Notes: generated by a model from the letters alone, not told the origin. A stretch of 39,006 bases of DNA from Lachnoclostridium sp. UBA1308 (GCA_002307215.1 DBTU01000057.1:5594-44599); one strand, 5' to 3'. Counted from the stretch's first letter, positions 25,669 to 33,317 are shown. Program-made: numbers and translations.

Positions 25669-25745
25669 AGTAATCTCCATTCTGCCGTATACTCCCGAAT
25701 TTAGGCGACAGCACAAATCCGCACTGTGAATTATGCTTTTATTCT
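25669..25745 (-). repeat. Leader element B: full 5' UTR carrying its own SD
   Basis: From the predicted transcription start near 25746 to the ATG, the leader is a second copy of the element at 939-1022. It keeps ATTTGTGCTGTCGCC, AAATTC and CGGCAGAATGGAGATTA at the same spacing. The 5' end here (AAAAGCATAATTCACA, 25740-25725) is identical over 16 bases to 35154-35139. Confidence 0.7.
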
Positions 25746-25752
25746 TGTGTTG

Positions 25753-25781
25753 ATTGTAATCCACTTCTAGCATTTTGTAAA
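25753..25781 (-). promoter_or_regulatory. Leftward promoter of the second zinc importer operon
   Basis: Minus-strand TTTACA (25781-25776) and TACAAT (25758-25753) are 17 bp apart. The left Fur-like box at 25800-25814 lies about 19 bp upstream of the -35. Confidence 0.55.
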
Positions 25782-25799
25782 TAGTTTGTAATTAATTAA

Positions 25800-25814
25800 T
25801 GCAATTCATTTGCA
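25800..25814. promoter_or_regulatory. Candidate Zur/Fur-family box 1
   Basis: TGCAATTCATTTGCA is a 15-bp dyad of 7-1-7 form with one mismatched outer pair, the shape used by Fur, Zur and PerR regulators in Gram-positive bacteria. It sits between the divergent promoters of the metal importer genes. Confidence 0.55.
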
Positions 25815-25822
25815 AATAACTA

Positions 25823-25849
25823 TTGACAGTAAACTTGGTTTGGTATAAT
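25823..25849 (+). promoter_or_regulatory. Rightward promoter of the second metal-binding lipoprotein
   Basis: TTGACA at 25823-25828 and TATAAT at 25844-25849 are perfect hexamers, but the spacer is short (15 bp). It is flanked by the two dyads at 25800-25814 and 25857-25871, the second of which covers the likely transcription start. Confidence 0.6.
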
Positions 25850-25856
25850 ATTCAAA

Positions 25857-25871
25857 TGCAAACCATTTGCA
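25857..25871. promoter_or_regulatory. Candidate Zur/Fur-family box 2
   Basis: TGCAAACCATTTGCA pairs perfectly in its outer six bases on each side. Its centre is 57 bp from the centre of box 1, and it overlaps the +1 region of the rightward promoter, a typical repressor position. Confidence 0.6.
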
Positions 25872-25901
25872 ATAGTATTGCTTATAAGGAGGAATTTTTC
25901 A

Positions 25902-26813
25902 TTGAAAAAATTGATCATGTCTATACTAATTCTTTGCATGGCTGTATTTCTCATTTCATGCAACAACGATTCAAAAGATACAACCGTGAATAATGATAAG
26001 ATTCAGGTTTCCGTTACTTTTAATGCATTAGCTGAATTTGTCTCAGCTGTCGGGAAAGATAAGGTGGAGGTATCCACAATCATTCCTGCCGGAACTGAGC
26101 CTCATGATTTCGAACCAAAAGTTACCGATTTAGCCGGAATTAACGATGCGAAGGTCTTCATTTATCATGGTTTAGGTATGGAATCCTGGGCAGAAGAAGC
26201 TATAAGCGCTGCTGATAACGATGATTTGATCATTGTAGTAGCATCAGATGGAGCCACCCCCATAAAGAATACGGATGAGGGTGCCATTGATGAGCACGGC
26301 GAATATGATCCACATTTATGGTTAAGTCTAAAGGGAGCCGAGACCGAGGTACAAAATATTGCTGATGGGTTATCAGAAGCTGACCCGGACAATAAAGAGT
26401 ATTATACAACAAATGCGAAAGAATATATAGAGGATTTAGAAGATTTATATAACGAATATAATGATAAGTTTTCTTCTCTGGATAATAAGAATATTGTAAC
26501 CGGTCATGCGGCTTTTAATTATTTTTGCAGAGATTTCAACTTAACACAAAATAGTGTTGAGGATGTATACGCGGAGGGTGAACCAAGTACAAAACAGCTT
26601 GCTGAACTTGTCGATTATTGTAAGGAAAACAACGTTACTACAATCTTCGCTGAAGAATTAGCCAGCCCCGCAATTTCACAAACCTTAGCCAATGAAGTCG
26701 GCGCCGACATTGAAACCATTTACACAATAGAAGGGCCTGAAGATAAACTGAGTTATATTGAACGGATGCAGGATAATTGCGAAAAAATATATAAAAGTCT
26801 ATCGACTAATTAG
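25902..26813 (+). CDS. Second zinc/manganese-binding lipoprotein (ZnuA/AdcA type)
   Basis: A 303-residue lipoprotein of the cluster A-I family with a canonical ligand set: His68 in EPHDFEP, His138 in DPHLW and the His of TGHAAFNYF. The lipobox is LISC with Cys20. The start is a TTG at 25902, nine bases after AAGGAGG; another TTG at 25878 is upstream of that site and is not used. The segment before His138 is acidic with one extra His (DEHGEYDPH). It is divergent from its presumed ATPase and permease, with two candidate Zur boxes between, and ends at a strong terminator. Confidence 0.9.
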   Translation: MKKLIMSILILCMAVFLISCNNDSKDTTVNNDKIQVSVTFNALAEFVSAVGKDKVEVSTIIPAGTEPHDFEPKVTDLAGINDAKVFIYHGLGMESWAEEAISAADNDDLIIVVASDGATPIKNTDEGAIDEHGEYDPHLWLSLKGAETEVQNIADGLSEADPDNKEYYTTNAKEYIEDLEDLYNEYNDKFSSLDNKNIVTGHAAFNYFCRDFNLTQNSVEDVYAEGEPSTKQLAELVDYCKENNVTTIFAEELASPAISQTLANEVGADIETIYTIEGPEDKLSYIERMQDNCEKIYKSLSTN

Positions 26814-26856
26814 TCATCAAAAAGGAATCTCAAAAACACACTTCAAACCGCATAGA

Positions 26857-26890
26857 AAATCACAGGGTTTATCACATCCTGTGATTTTTT
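26857..26890. terminator. Bidirectional terminator between metal-binding lipoprotein and cheD
   Basis: AAAATCACAGG pairs with CCTGTGATTTT around an 8- to 9-nt loop. T follows on the plus strand (six T) and TTTTC on the minus strand, serving both convergent genes. Confidence 0.85.
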
Positions 26891-26909
26891 ACTGATTCCC
26901 TTGAATCAG

Positions 26910-27377
26910 CTAAATGATAAGTAATTGACGAGATACCTTTATATCTCCGGTTTCCATGGACATTTCGATTGTCCGGCTGTATTTATCACTGACATCGGAC
27001 ATATTTATCTCCAGATTCAACATGGAAAGCGTATCAGTCACCGCCTCAATATTTCTTTTACCAACATGGAATACATCATTTTTGTTAATAGAATTTGCTC
27101 CGCCGAATATTTGTATAATAAGTTCAGCCTTAAGACACCCAAACTCTGTACATACTTTATTAATCAACAGTGGAATTCCTGTGGTAGCAAAATAGCCCAG
27201 GCGATTATCACAATTCTGCCCCATAGGTGATGGGAGAGCCACATGAATCATTCCACCAGCCTTTTTTTTCGGGCAGTAAACAGTTACCGCTACACAAGAA
27301 GCCAATGCAAATGTCTTGATTGTATCAGTAACATTATTTGAAGTTACGTATTCTCCGATTCCTACAACATTTTCCAT
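26910..27377 (-). CDS. cheD: CheD, chemoreceptor glutamine deamidase
   Basis: A 155-residue CheD. The family core is visible: ALASCVAVTVYCPKKKAGGMIHVALP, with the catalytic Cys in SCVAV and the catalytic His in MIHVALP, plus IQIFGGANS and the late FHVGKRNIEA segment. CheD deamidates glutamines in chemoreceptors and, in Bacillus, works with CheC and CheY-P. The start at 27377 follows CAGGAGAGAACC. It is not in a che operon here; its only motility-related neighbours are the divergent EF-hand gene with a candidate sigma-28 promoter and a distant chemoreceptor. Confidence 0.92.
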   Translation of the reverse strand: MENVVGIGEYVTSNNVTDTIKTFALASCVAVTVYCPKKKAGGMIHVALPSPMGQNCDNRLGYFATTGIPLLINKVCTEFGCLKAELIIQIFGGANSINKNDVFHVGKRNIEAVTDTLSMLNLEINMSDVSDKYSRTIEMSMETGDIKVSRQLLII

Positions 27378-27757
27378 GGTTCTCTCCTGACTATCATTTA
27401 TATCCATAAATATACTGTAATACCATTGTACAATATTTGTATACATATCTCAATCAAATTATCCCAAGTATTAATCTGTATGGCATTTAAGGATATTATC
27501 CATCATTCACAACGGTTACCGGAAGCTGACATTATTAAGTTTGAATTGTGAGTTATCTATGATTATTCTGTGTATTTCATAAATGTACGTAAAGTTGCTA
27601 CCGATAAAATACTTAGAAACCAAAAAATACATTTTATAATGTTTTTTTGATCTTCATAGTTCTATATCATGGAGGAAATAGAATGGTAAGTATACCGGAC
27701 TTTCATGGAAAGTCCCTACGGATGTGGTGTAAAAAATAAAAGAAAAGGAGAAAAGCA
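27378..27757. other. 380-bp divergent intergenic region, cheD / EF-hand gene
   Basis: It holds the candidate sigma-28 promoter (27580-27607) and a leader of about 145 bases. In the leader GGACTTTC and GAAAGTCC form an 8-bp hairpin with an ATG loop (27697-27715). A possible 18-codon leader ORF (27683-27739) starts after GGAGGAAATAGA and contains this hairpin. I see no convincing cheD promoter. Confidence 0.5.
27580..27607 (+). promoter_or_regulatory. Candidate sigma-28 (SigD/FliA) promoter
   Basis: TAAA at 27580-27583 and ACCGATAA at 27600-27607 are separated by 16 bp. The consensus is TAAA, about 15 bp, GCCGATAA; only one base and one spacer position differ. No equally good sigma-A promoter is seen in this region. 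Confidence 0.5.
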
Positions 27758-28747
27758 ATGATTAATTCAGTAAATTCTTATTCAAAAAATTTGTATGCAA
27801 CAGCTAACAACAACTTGTTGAGCGAATTAAAAGCAATTGAAGCAATTAAAAAAACCACTTCTTACCAGACACCTACGGACGATGCTGCTGAATCTTCCAC
27901 CATCTCAAATAGCAGCAGCACATTATCATTAGAAGAAATCGCAGGCATGATGCAACAGACTACACAGAAGCAGGCCACTCTTGTATCCGAGGCAAATTCA
28001 AGTACAGACAGCATCGATAGCATTGATGCCGACAATGACGGAACTATTTCGTCAGATGAGTACGATGATTTAATGTCTCAACTGGGCATTAAAGATGCGC
28101 CAAGTTCAGAGGATTTCTTTGCGCAGTTTGATACCAATTCAGACGGTGAGATAACTTCATCCGAAATGGATGCAAACCGACCAACGGGTCCGATGGGACC
28201 GCCACCGACAGATACTCAGACCACCACCTCATACCTTGACACAGATGGTGACGGAATCGTGTCAACCGAGGAGTATCAAGCAGCCGTATCGGCTCTTGGC
28301 ATTGAAGATACTGATGCCGCAAATGCATTATTTGCTGAGTATGATACCGATTCTGATGGTAAAATAACTTCCTCCGAAATGGATGCAAAGCGACCAACGG
28401 GACCGCCGCCCACAGATGAACAGACCACCACTTCATACCTTGACACCGATGGGGACGGAATAGTGTCCACGGAGGAGTATCAAGCTGCTGTATCCGCACT
28501 TGGCATTGAAGATACTGATGCCGCGAATGCGTTATTTGCTAAGTATGATACCGATTCAGATGGTAAAATCACAGCTGATGAGATGCAGGCACAGCAGAGT
28601 AAATCTGTTGATTCCACGGATAGTACCTCAATACCGGATACGTCCGATGAATTCAAAAAACTAGCCGCTCGTGTACTTGCTGCATATGAAACAAATTATC
28701 AGTATATATTTGATACCGATGCTGTTACCTCAGACACTGTCGCATAA
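27758..28747 (+). CDS. Six-EF-hand protein without signal peptide, possible motility-linked export
   Basis: A 329-residue acidic protein with six canonical EF-hand loops starting at residues 90, 125, 161, 196, 229 and 264, each of D-x-D/N-x-D-G-x-I/V-x-x-x-E type, so it should bind several calcium ions. Pro/Gly linkers (RPTGPMGPPP, RPTGPPP) separate EF pairs. Residues 154-204 and 222-272 are almost identical (68-residue period). The N-terminus (MINSVNSYSKNLYATANNNL) lacks a signal peptide and is Ser/Asn-rich and uncharged, as in many flagellar-secreted proteins. The ribosome binding site is AAAAGGAGAAAAG. Function is unknown. Confidence 0.85.
   Translation: MINSVNSYSKNLYATANNNLLSELKAIEAIKKTTSYQTPTDDAAESSTISNSSSTLSLEEIAGMMQQTTQKQATLVSEANSSTDSIDSIDADNDGTISSDEYDDLMSQLGIKDAPSSEDFFAQFDTNSDGEITSSEMDANRPTGPMGPPPTDTQTTTSYLDTDGDGIVSTEEYQAAVSALGIEDTDAANALFAEYDTDSDGKITSSEMDAKRPTGPPPTDEQTTTSYLDTDGDGIVSTEEYQAAVSALGIEDTDAANALFAKYDTDSDGKITADEMQAQQSKSVDSTDSTSIPDTSDEFKKLAARVLAAYETNYQYIFDTDAVTSDTVA
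28217..28573 (+). repeat. 204-bp tandem duplication encoding two EF-hand pairs
   Basis: Copy 1 runs 28217-28420 and copy 2 28421-28573 (then diverges). The DNA copies differ at many third codon positions, yet the protein differs over this span only at one residue (Glu194 versus Lys262). Confidence 0.85.
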
Positions 28748-28778
28748 TTGAGTCTACCAAAATAGAATATTTAATAGA

Positions 28779-28838
28779 AAGAATCCGAATGCAGTCTGAA
28801 CATGATTCAGCGCATTCGGATTCTTTTGTTGTTTTTTG
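28779..28838 (+). terminator. Rho-independent terminator of the EF-hand gene
   Basis: AAGAATCCGAATGC pairs perfectly with GCATTCGGATTCTT (arms 28779-28792 and 28812-28825). A second inner stem CTGAA/TTCAG follows in the loop, and a T-rich tail comes after. It also lies downstream of the convergent ABC gene and may serve both. Confidence 0.88.
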
Positions 28839-28879
28839 TTCAACATACTTGCTTTTACATTTTAAATGGTTTTCTCATT

Positions 28880-30703
28880 TTATGATACCTGCTCAAACTG
28901 ACTGTTATAGAGTTCTGCATAAAATCCGCCTTTTTCAAGTAGTTCCTTGTGATCTCCGCTCTCAATAATGTCACCGTCTCTCATTACCAGTATAACATCT
29001 GCATTACGGATTGTGGATAGTCTGTGTGCGATTACAAAAGATGTTCTGCCAACCATCAACTTATCCATTGCCTCCTGAATGATAACCTCTGTGCGGGTAT
29101 CGACCGAACTTGTCGCTTCATCCAAGATTAAAAGAGACGCATTTTGAATCATTGCCCTAGCAATGGTAATTAACTGCTTCTGTCCTACGGATAGATTGGC
29201 TTTATCGTTCAGTACGGTGTCATAACCCTCCGGTAGTGTTTTAATAAAATGATGCAGTCCCACCGCTTTACAGACACGGGTAACCTGTTCCTGTGTAATA
29301 CCCTGCTTGCTGTATATGATATTATCCCTGATGGTTCCTTCAAACAGCCAGGTATCCTGCAAAACCATGCAAAACTGCTCATGTACATTCTCTCTTGTCA
29401 TCTGACTGATCGGTGTCTCATCTATCAGAATCTCACCGCCATCAAGCTCGTAAAAACGCATCAACAGATTAACCATCGTTGTTTTACCGGCTCCTGTCGG
29501 TCCGACAATAGCGATTTTTTGCCCGGCTTTTATCTTTGCGGAAAAATCATGAATAATGGTTTTGTCCTTCTCATATCCAAACTTAACATGGTCAAATTCA
29601 ACATCGCCTTTCACATGAGAAAGAGACTTTGTCTTATTGCTCTCATCTTCTAATTCTTTTTCGTCAAAAAACTCAAACACACGCTCGCTTGCCGCTGCCG
29701 TTCTTTGTAAGTTTTGTGCAGCCTGAGCTAATTGCGAGAGGGGTTGTGTAAATAGGCGGATATACAACATAAATGCAACAATCACACCAAAGGTGATCGT
29801 CCCTTTCATCGCAAGTGCAGCACCAACCACACAGACTGAAACATATCCAAAGTTTCCGATAAAGCTCATAATCGGCATCATCAGTCCTGACATAAACTGC
29901 GATTTTAAGCCACTGCTGTAAAGGCTTTGATTGATTTCTTCAAAGGTTCTTTGGGCAGCTCTCCCACCGTTATATACCTTTACGACATTATGCCCCGTAT
30001 ATATTTCCTCAATATGTCCGTTGATATCTCCTAACCCCTTTTGCTGAGCAGTAAAATATTTCTGCGATTTTGACATAATAAATATCATGAGCATAAATCC
30101 AATGAGTGTACTGCCGACAGCGGTTAGCGCTAAAATCCAATTGGTATGGAACATCATGACCACTGAGCCGAGGAACATAGTGACTGAGGTGACCAAAGTG
30201 GCGATGCTCTGATTGAGTGTCTGTCCGATGGTATCAACATCGTTGGTGACACGGCTGAGTATATCCCCATAACTTACTCTATCAAAATATTTAAACGGCA
30301 GCTTATTGATTTTCAGTGATATTCCCGTTCGCAGATTTTTGGATATCTTCTGTGTCACCGTTGCCATAATATAACCCTGTACAAAGCTTAGCAAGGATGA
30401 ACCTGCATAAAAGAACACCAGCACTACGGCAATACTGACAACAGCATCGATATCAATGGTACCGCGGAGTCCGGCGGTGATTTTATCAGTCATATCGCTC
30501 ATGATATCCGGACCGACAATTTGGAACCCTGTTCCGATGACTGCAAAAATCAATGCAATTACAATAGCCGGCAAATACCTTTTACAATAAAGAATTAATT
30601 TACCCCAAGTCTTTTTAAAATCCTTTGGCTTCTCTACCGGACCGCCCATACCGGGACCGGGATGCACTCCCATTGGTGCTTTTCTTTCATTATTTTCACT
30701 CAT
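28880..30703 (-). CDS. ABC exporter subunit with intact catalytic Glu (second pair)
   Basis: A 607-residue half-transporter: a hydrophilic N-tail of about 40 residues rich in Pro/Gly, six spans, and an ATPase with Walker A GPTGAGKTT, signature LSVGQKQL, Walker B LLILDEATSSVD (catalytic Glu) and the switch His in IAHRLST. The ATG at 30703 lies 9 bases after AGGAGG and overlaps the upstream partner by 8 bases; a TTG at 30709 is too close to the ribosome binding site. It forms a heterodimer with the degenerate-site subunit upstream. Probably multidrug or peptide export. Confidence 0.92.
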   Translation of the reverse strand: MSENNERKAPMGVHPGPGMGGPVEKPKDFKKTWGKLILYCKRYLPAIVIALIFAVIGTGFQIVGPDIMSDMTDKITAGLRGTIDIDAVVSIAVVLVFFYAGSSLLSFVQGYIMATVTQKISKNLRTGISLKINKLPFKYFDRVSYGDILSRVTNDVDTIGQTLNQSIATLVTSVTMFLGSVVMMFHTNWILALTAVGSTLIGFMLMIFIMSKSQKYFTAQQKGLGDINGHIEEIYTGHNVVKVYNGGRAAQRTFEEINQSLYSSGLKSQFMSGLMMPIMSFIGNFGYVSVCVVGAALAMKGTITFGVIVAFMLYIRLFTQPLSQLAQAAQNLQRTAAASERVFEFFDEKELEDESNKTKSLSHVKGDVEFDHVKFGYEKDKTIIHDFSAKIKAGQKIAIVGPTGAGKTTMVNLLMRFYELDGGEILIDETPISQMTRENVHEQFCMVLQDTWLFEGTIRDNIIYSKQGITQEQVTRVCKAVGLHHFIKTLPEGYDTVLNDKANLSVGQKQLITIARAMIQNASLLILDEATSSVDTRTEVIIQEAMDKLMVGRTSFVIAHRLSTIRNADVILVMRDGDIIESGDHKELLEKGGFYAELYNSQFEQVS

Positions 30704-32459
30704 TCTCAAGTTCCTCCTTACTTAGCTGTGATCTTGCTATTTCTTTGTATACCTCGCAGGATTTTAAGAGCTCTCTATGTGTTCCTTTTCCGACAACTCT
30801 GCCTTCATCCAAAACAATAATCTGATCAGCATCGATAATAGTTCCGATTCGCTGGGCGACAATCAAGCTTGTTACTCCAGCCGTTTCCTTTTTTAGCATT
30901 CTTCGAAGGACACGGTCAGTCTTATAATCCAGTGCCGAAAACGAATCATCAAAGATGTAAATCTCAGGTTTACGACAAATCGCCCTAGCGATGGCAAGGC
31001 GCTGCTTCTGGCCCCCTGATACATTCGTGCCTCCCTGCGATATCGCTGCCTGATAACCGTCCTGCATCTTTTCAACAAATTCAGATCCCTGTGCAATTTG
31101 CACCGCTTTTTTTATTTCTTCCTCTGTATAAGAATTTGTACCATTGTCACCATAGGCGACATTGAGGCTTACCGATCCTTTGAACAGGACGGCATTTTGA
31201 GGAACATACCCAATTTTGTTATGAATTACTTCCTGTGAATATTCTCTTACATCAACACCGTCGATCAGAACTTCACCCTCCGTCGCATCAAAGAAACGAG
31301 GAATCAGGTTAATCAGCGTACTTTTACCGCTTCCTGTAGATCCGATAAAGGCAACCGTCTCCCCCTGTCTTGCCGTAAAGCTGACATCTTGCAGAACATA
31401 TTCAGGTGCGTCGGGATATTTAAAACACACCTTTTTGAAGGTAACTTCCCCCCTTATCCCCTTCTTCCCTTCGACCCTATTCCCATCACGGATGCTCAAT
31501 TCAGTATCGAGTACCTCATTGATACGTTTTGCAGAGACAGTTGCTCTCGGAAGTAAAATGAAGATCATAACTAGCATCATAAAGGACATGATTACTTGCA
31601 TTGCATAAGACGAAAAAACAATCATATTGGAAAACAGCGTCAGTCTGTCCATCATGTCGGCTTCATTAATCAGATATGCTCCAATCCAGTATATAGCTAG
31701 ACTAAGTCCACTCATAATCAATGACATTACGGGCATCATCACTGACATGGCACGACTTGTATATAAATTCGTATCTGTAAGTTCGTTGTTCGCCACTTCA
31801 AATTTTTCTTCCTGATAGTCCTCGGCATTATAAGCACGGACAACACGAAGGCCAGTTAGATTTTCGCTAGTAACGCGGTTTAGATTATCTGTGAGTATCT
31901 GCATCTTTTTAAATTTTGGTATAACAAATAACATGATAAATGCTATCATAATAAACATAACCAAGATGGCTGTAGCTGTCGCAAGTGACCATTGATATCC
32001 TTTACCTGCAATTTTGGTGATTGCCCATATTGCCATGATCGGTGCTTTGACAAGCATTTGCAGACCCATTGTGACAAGCATCTGAACCTGTGTAATATCA
32101 TTCGTGGAACGGGTAATCAGGCTTGAGGTTGAGAAACGATTAATTTCGGCCATCGAGAAGGAATTAACCGTAGAGAACAGCATGCTGCGAAGTCTTTTTG
32201 AAAGGGTCGCAGCAATTCGTGCCGCAAGAAATCCTACAATGATTGCGCTTGCAAGGCTTCCGAGAGCACACAGCAACATGTATCCTCCTGCCTTCCATAT
32301 TTCACTTGTGGCGCTGTCCGGAGTTTGTACAAGCCGGGTAATCTCCGCCATATAGCCCGGAAGCTTTAAGTCAAGCCAGACCTGTGTAACAATAAATACG
32401 AGGCTTATTAAGGCTTGAAGCCACTCTTTTAGTTTAAGGTATTTAAGTATTTTTACCAT
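30696..32459 (-). CDS. ABC exporter subunit with degenerate catalytic site (second pair)
   Basis: A 587-residue half-transporter with six spans, Walker A GSTGSGKST, signature VSGGQKQR and Walker B IYIFDDSFSALD. Asp replaces the catalytic Glu, and the switch position reads VAQRIGT without His, as in the first pair's degenerate half. This asymmetry is shared with LmrCD/TM287-288-type exporters. The gene is downstream of a MarR regulator and a 16-bp tandem repeat. The ribosome binding site is TTGGAGGAATAA. Confidence 0.92.
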   Translation of the reverse strand: MVKILKYLKLKEWLQALISLVFIVTQVWLDLKLPGYMAEITRLVQTPDSATSEIWKAGGYMLLCALGSLASAIIVGFLAARIAATLSKRLRSMLFSTVNSFSMAEINRFSTSSLITRSTNDITQVQMLVTMGLQMLVKAPIMAIWAITKIAGKGYQWSLATATAILVMFIMIAFIMLFVIPKFKKMQILTDNLNRVTSENLTGLRVVRAYNAEDYQEEKFEVANNELTDTNLYTSRAMSVMMPVMSLIMSGLSLAIYWIGAYLINEADMMDRLTLFSNMIVFSSYAMQVIMSFMMLVMIFILLPRATVSAKRINEVLDTELSIRDGNRVEGKKGIRGEVTFKKVCFKYPDAPEYVLQDVSFTARQGETVAFIGSTGSGKSTLINLIPRFFDATEGEVLIDGVDVREYSQEVIHNKIGYVPQNAVLFKGSVSLNVAYGDNGTNSYTEEEIKKAVQIAQGSEFVEKMQDGYQAAISQGGTNVSGGQKQRLAIARAICRKPEIYIFDDSFSALDYKTDRVLRRMLKKETAGVTSLIVAQRIGTIIDADQIIVLDEGRVVGKGTHRELLKSCEVYKEIARSQLSKEELENE

Positions 32460-32510
32460 TCAGTTATTCCTCCAATTTTTACAATTTTTATTCATTACCC
32501 TTGTTTTCTT

Positions 32511-32665
32511 CTAGTCTTATTCTTTTTCTAGTACCATTCTTTATTAGCGACACCATTTAAGCTAAACTCTTTACTAGCGTCGTTTTTTACTAGCGCTACT
32601 CTTTACTAGTATTATTCTATACTAGTATCGCTCATTTCTAGTACTATTCTATTCTAATGCTGTTA
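32511..32665. repeat. 16-bp-period degenerate tandem repeat
   Basis: CTAG or near-CTAG words recur at 32511, 32528, 32544, 32574, 32590, 32606, 32622, 32638 and 32654, mostly exactly 16 bp apart. The unit is approximately CTAGTATTATTCTATA. It fills most of the 248-bp gap between the MarR gene and the ABC exporter pair. No ORF or RNA gene is seen in it. Confidence 0.75.
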
Positions 32666-32707
32666 GCTATTAAGGAAATAAATGCAGTCATTATTACATG
32701 ACTACTC

Positions 32708-33133
32708 TTATTCTTTCTTTTTATAATTCTCTGCCAGCTTCCCTATAATCCGCACATACTCTCTTGCATCATGCTCCCCTAAGCACTGTAGCATTTCCAT
32801 AACGTCTTTCTCCACCTCTTGCTGGTGCTTTTTTGCATTTTCTATACCTTCCGGTGTAAGTGAGACCAGAATTTGTCTGCGATCATTTTTATCAATCTCT
32901 CGGTTAATCAAACCTTTGCTCTCCAAATTGCCTAACGCCGCAGCAATTCGTGCAGTGCTGATTGACATTTCATTACTGATTTCACTCGGCAGAACATTGT
33001 CCTTACGCATATATAGATATTGTAAGATAAAAGCTCCTCCCTGTAAAAATTCATCCGTCTTCTTATGCTGCTTGTCTTTATGAAACAAATACATGTTTTG
33101 AAGAAACTCAGCTGCCAGCTCTTTGTAGTCCAT
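32708..33133 (-). CDS. MarR-family regulator of the ABC exporter pair
   Basis: A 141-residue winged-helix regulator. The DNA-binding core is seen in LPSEISNEMSISTARIAAALGNLESKGLI followed by the wing INREIDKNDRRQILVSLTPEG, which contains the conserved DxRxxxxxLT pattern. The start at 33133 follows GGGAGGTGAAC; the frame to 33148 contains this site. MarR proteins placed before multidrug ABC pairs normally repress their own operon and respond to the exported compound. A small dyad covers its own transcription start. Confidence 0.9.
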   Translation of the reverse strand: MDYKELAAEFLQNMYLFHKDKQHKKTDEFLQGGAFILQYLYMRKDNVLPSEISNEMSISTARIAAALGNLESKGLINREIDKNDRRQILVSLTPEGIENAKKHQQEVEKDVMEMLQCLGEHDAREYVRIIGKLAENYKKKE

Positions 33134-33159
33134 TTGTTCACCTCCCAATTAATAACATT

Positions 33160-33175
33160 GCTAATACTGTTAGTA
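33160..33175. promoter_or_regulatory. Candidate MarR operator
   Basis: The dyad CTAATACTGTTAG (33161-33173) has CTAA/TTAG arms, extended by matching bases on both sides, and lies between the -10 box and the ribosome binding site of the MarR gene, a classic autorepression position. Confidence 0.5.
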
Positions 33176-33203
33176 TAATATCACTGTTCGTAAATAACGT
33201 CAA
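33175..33203 (-). promoter_or_regulatory. Sigma-A promoter of the MarR-ABC operon
   Basis: Minus-strand TTGACG (33203-33198) and TATTAT (33180-33175) are separated by exactly 17 bp. Confidence 0.7.
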
Positions 33204-33317
33204 GAGTTATTTTATATTTTTATAAATAAAATTTAAATATAAATATTGTAAGCATCTATTGATTGAATCATAATATAACAACGAAATAAACCCAAGTAGT
33301 TTATCATAATACATATA

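Noticed and set aside
939..25745. Leader elements as insertion sequences or classical MITEs
   Set aside because: No terminal inverted repeats common to both copies and no target duplications are visible; the elements end at the ribosome binding site. Mobility is therefore only a hypothesis.
27608..27757. Cyclic di-GMP (GEMM) or other known riboswitch before the EF-hand gene
   Set aside because: The conserved GEMM core and tetraloop features are absent; only a simple 8-bp hairpin is certain.
28089..28499. Long open frame antisense to the EF-hand gene
   Set aside because: It mirrors the duplicated EF-hand DNA, has repetitive composition without a ribosome binding site, and resembles no protein.
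32511..32665. Possible CRISPR array
   Set aside because: The period is only 16 bp, units are degenerate and there are no spacers of uniform length between conserved repeats; no cas genes are present.
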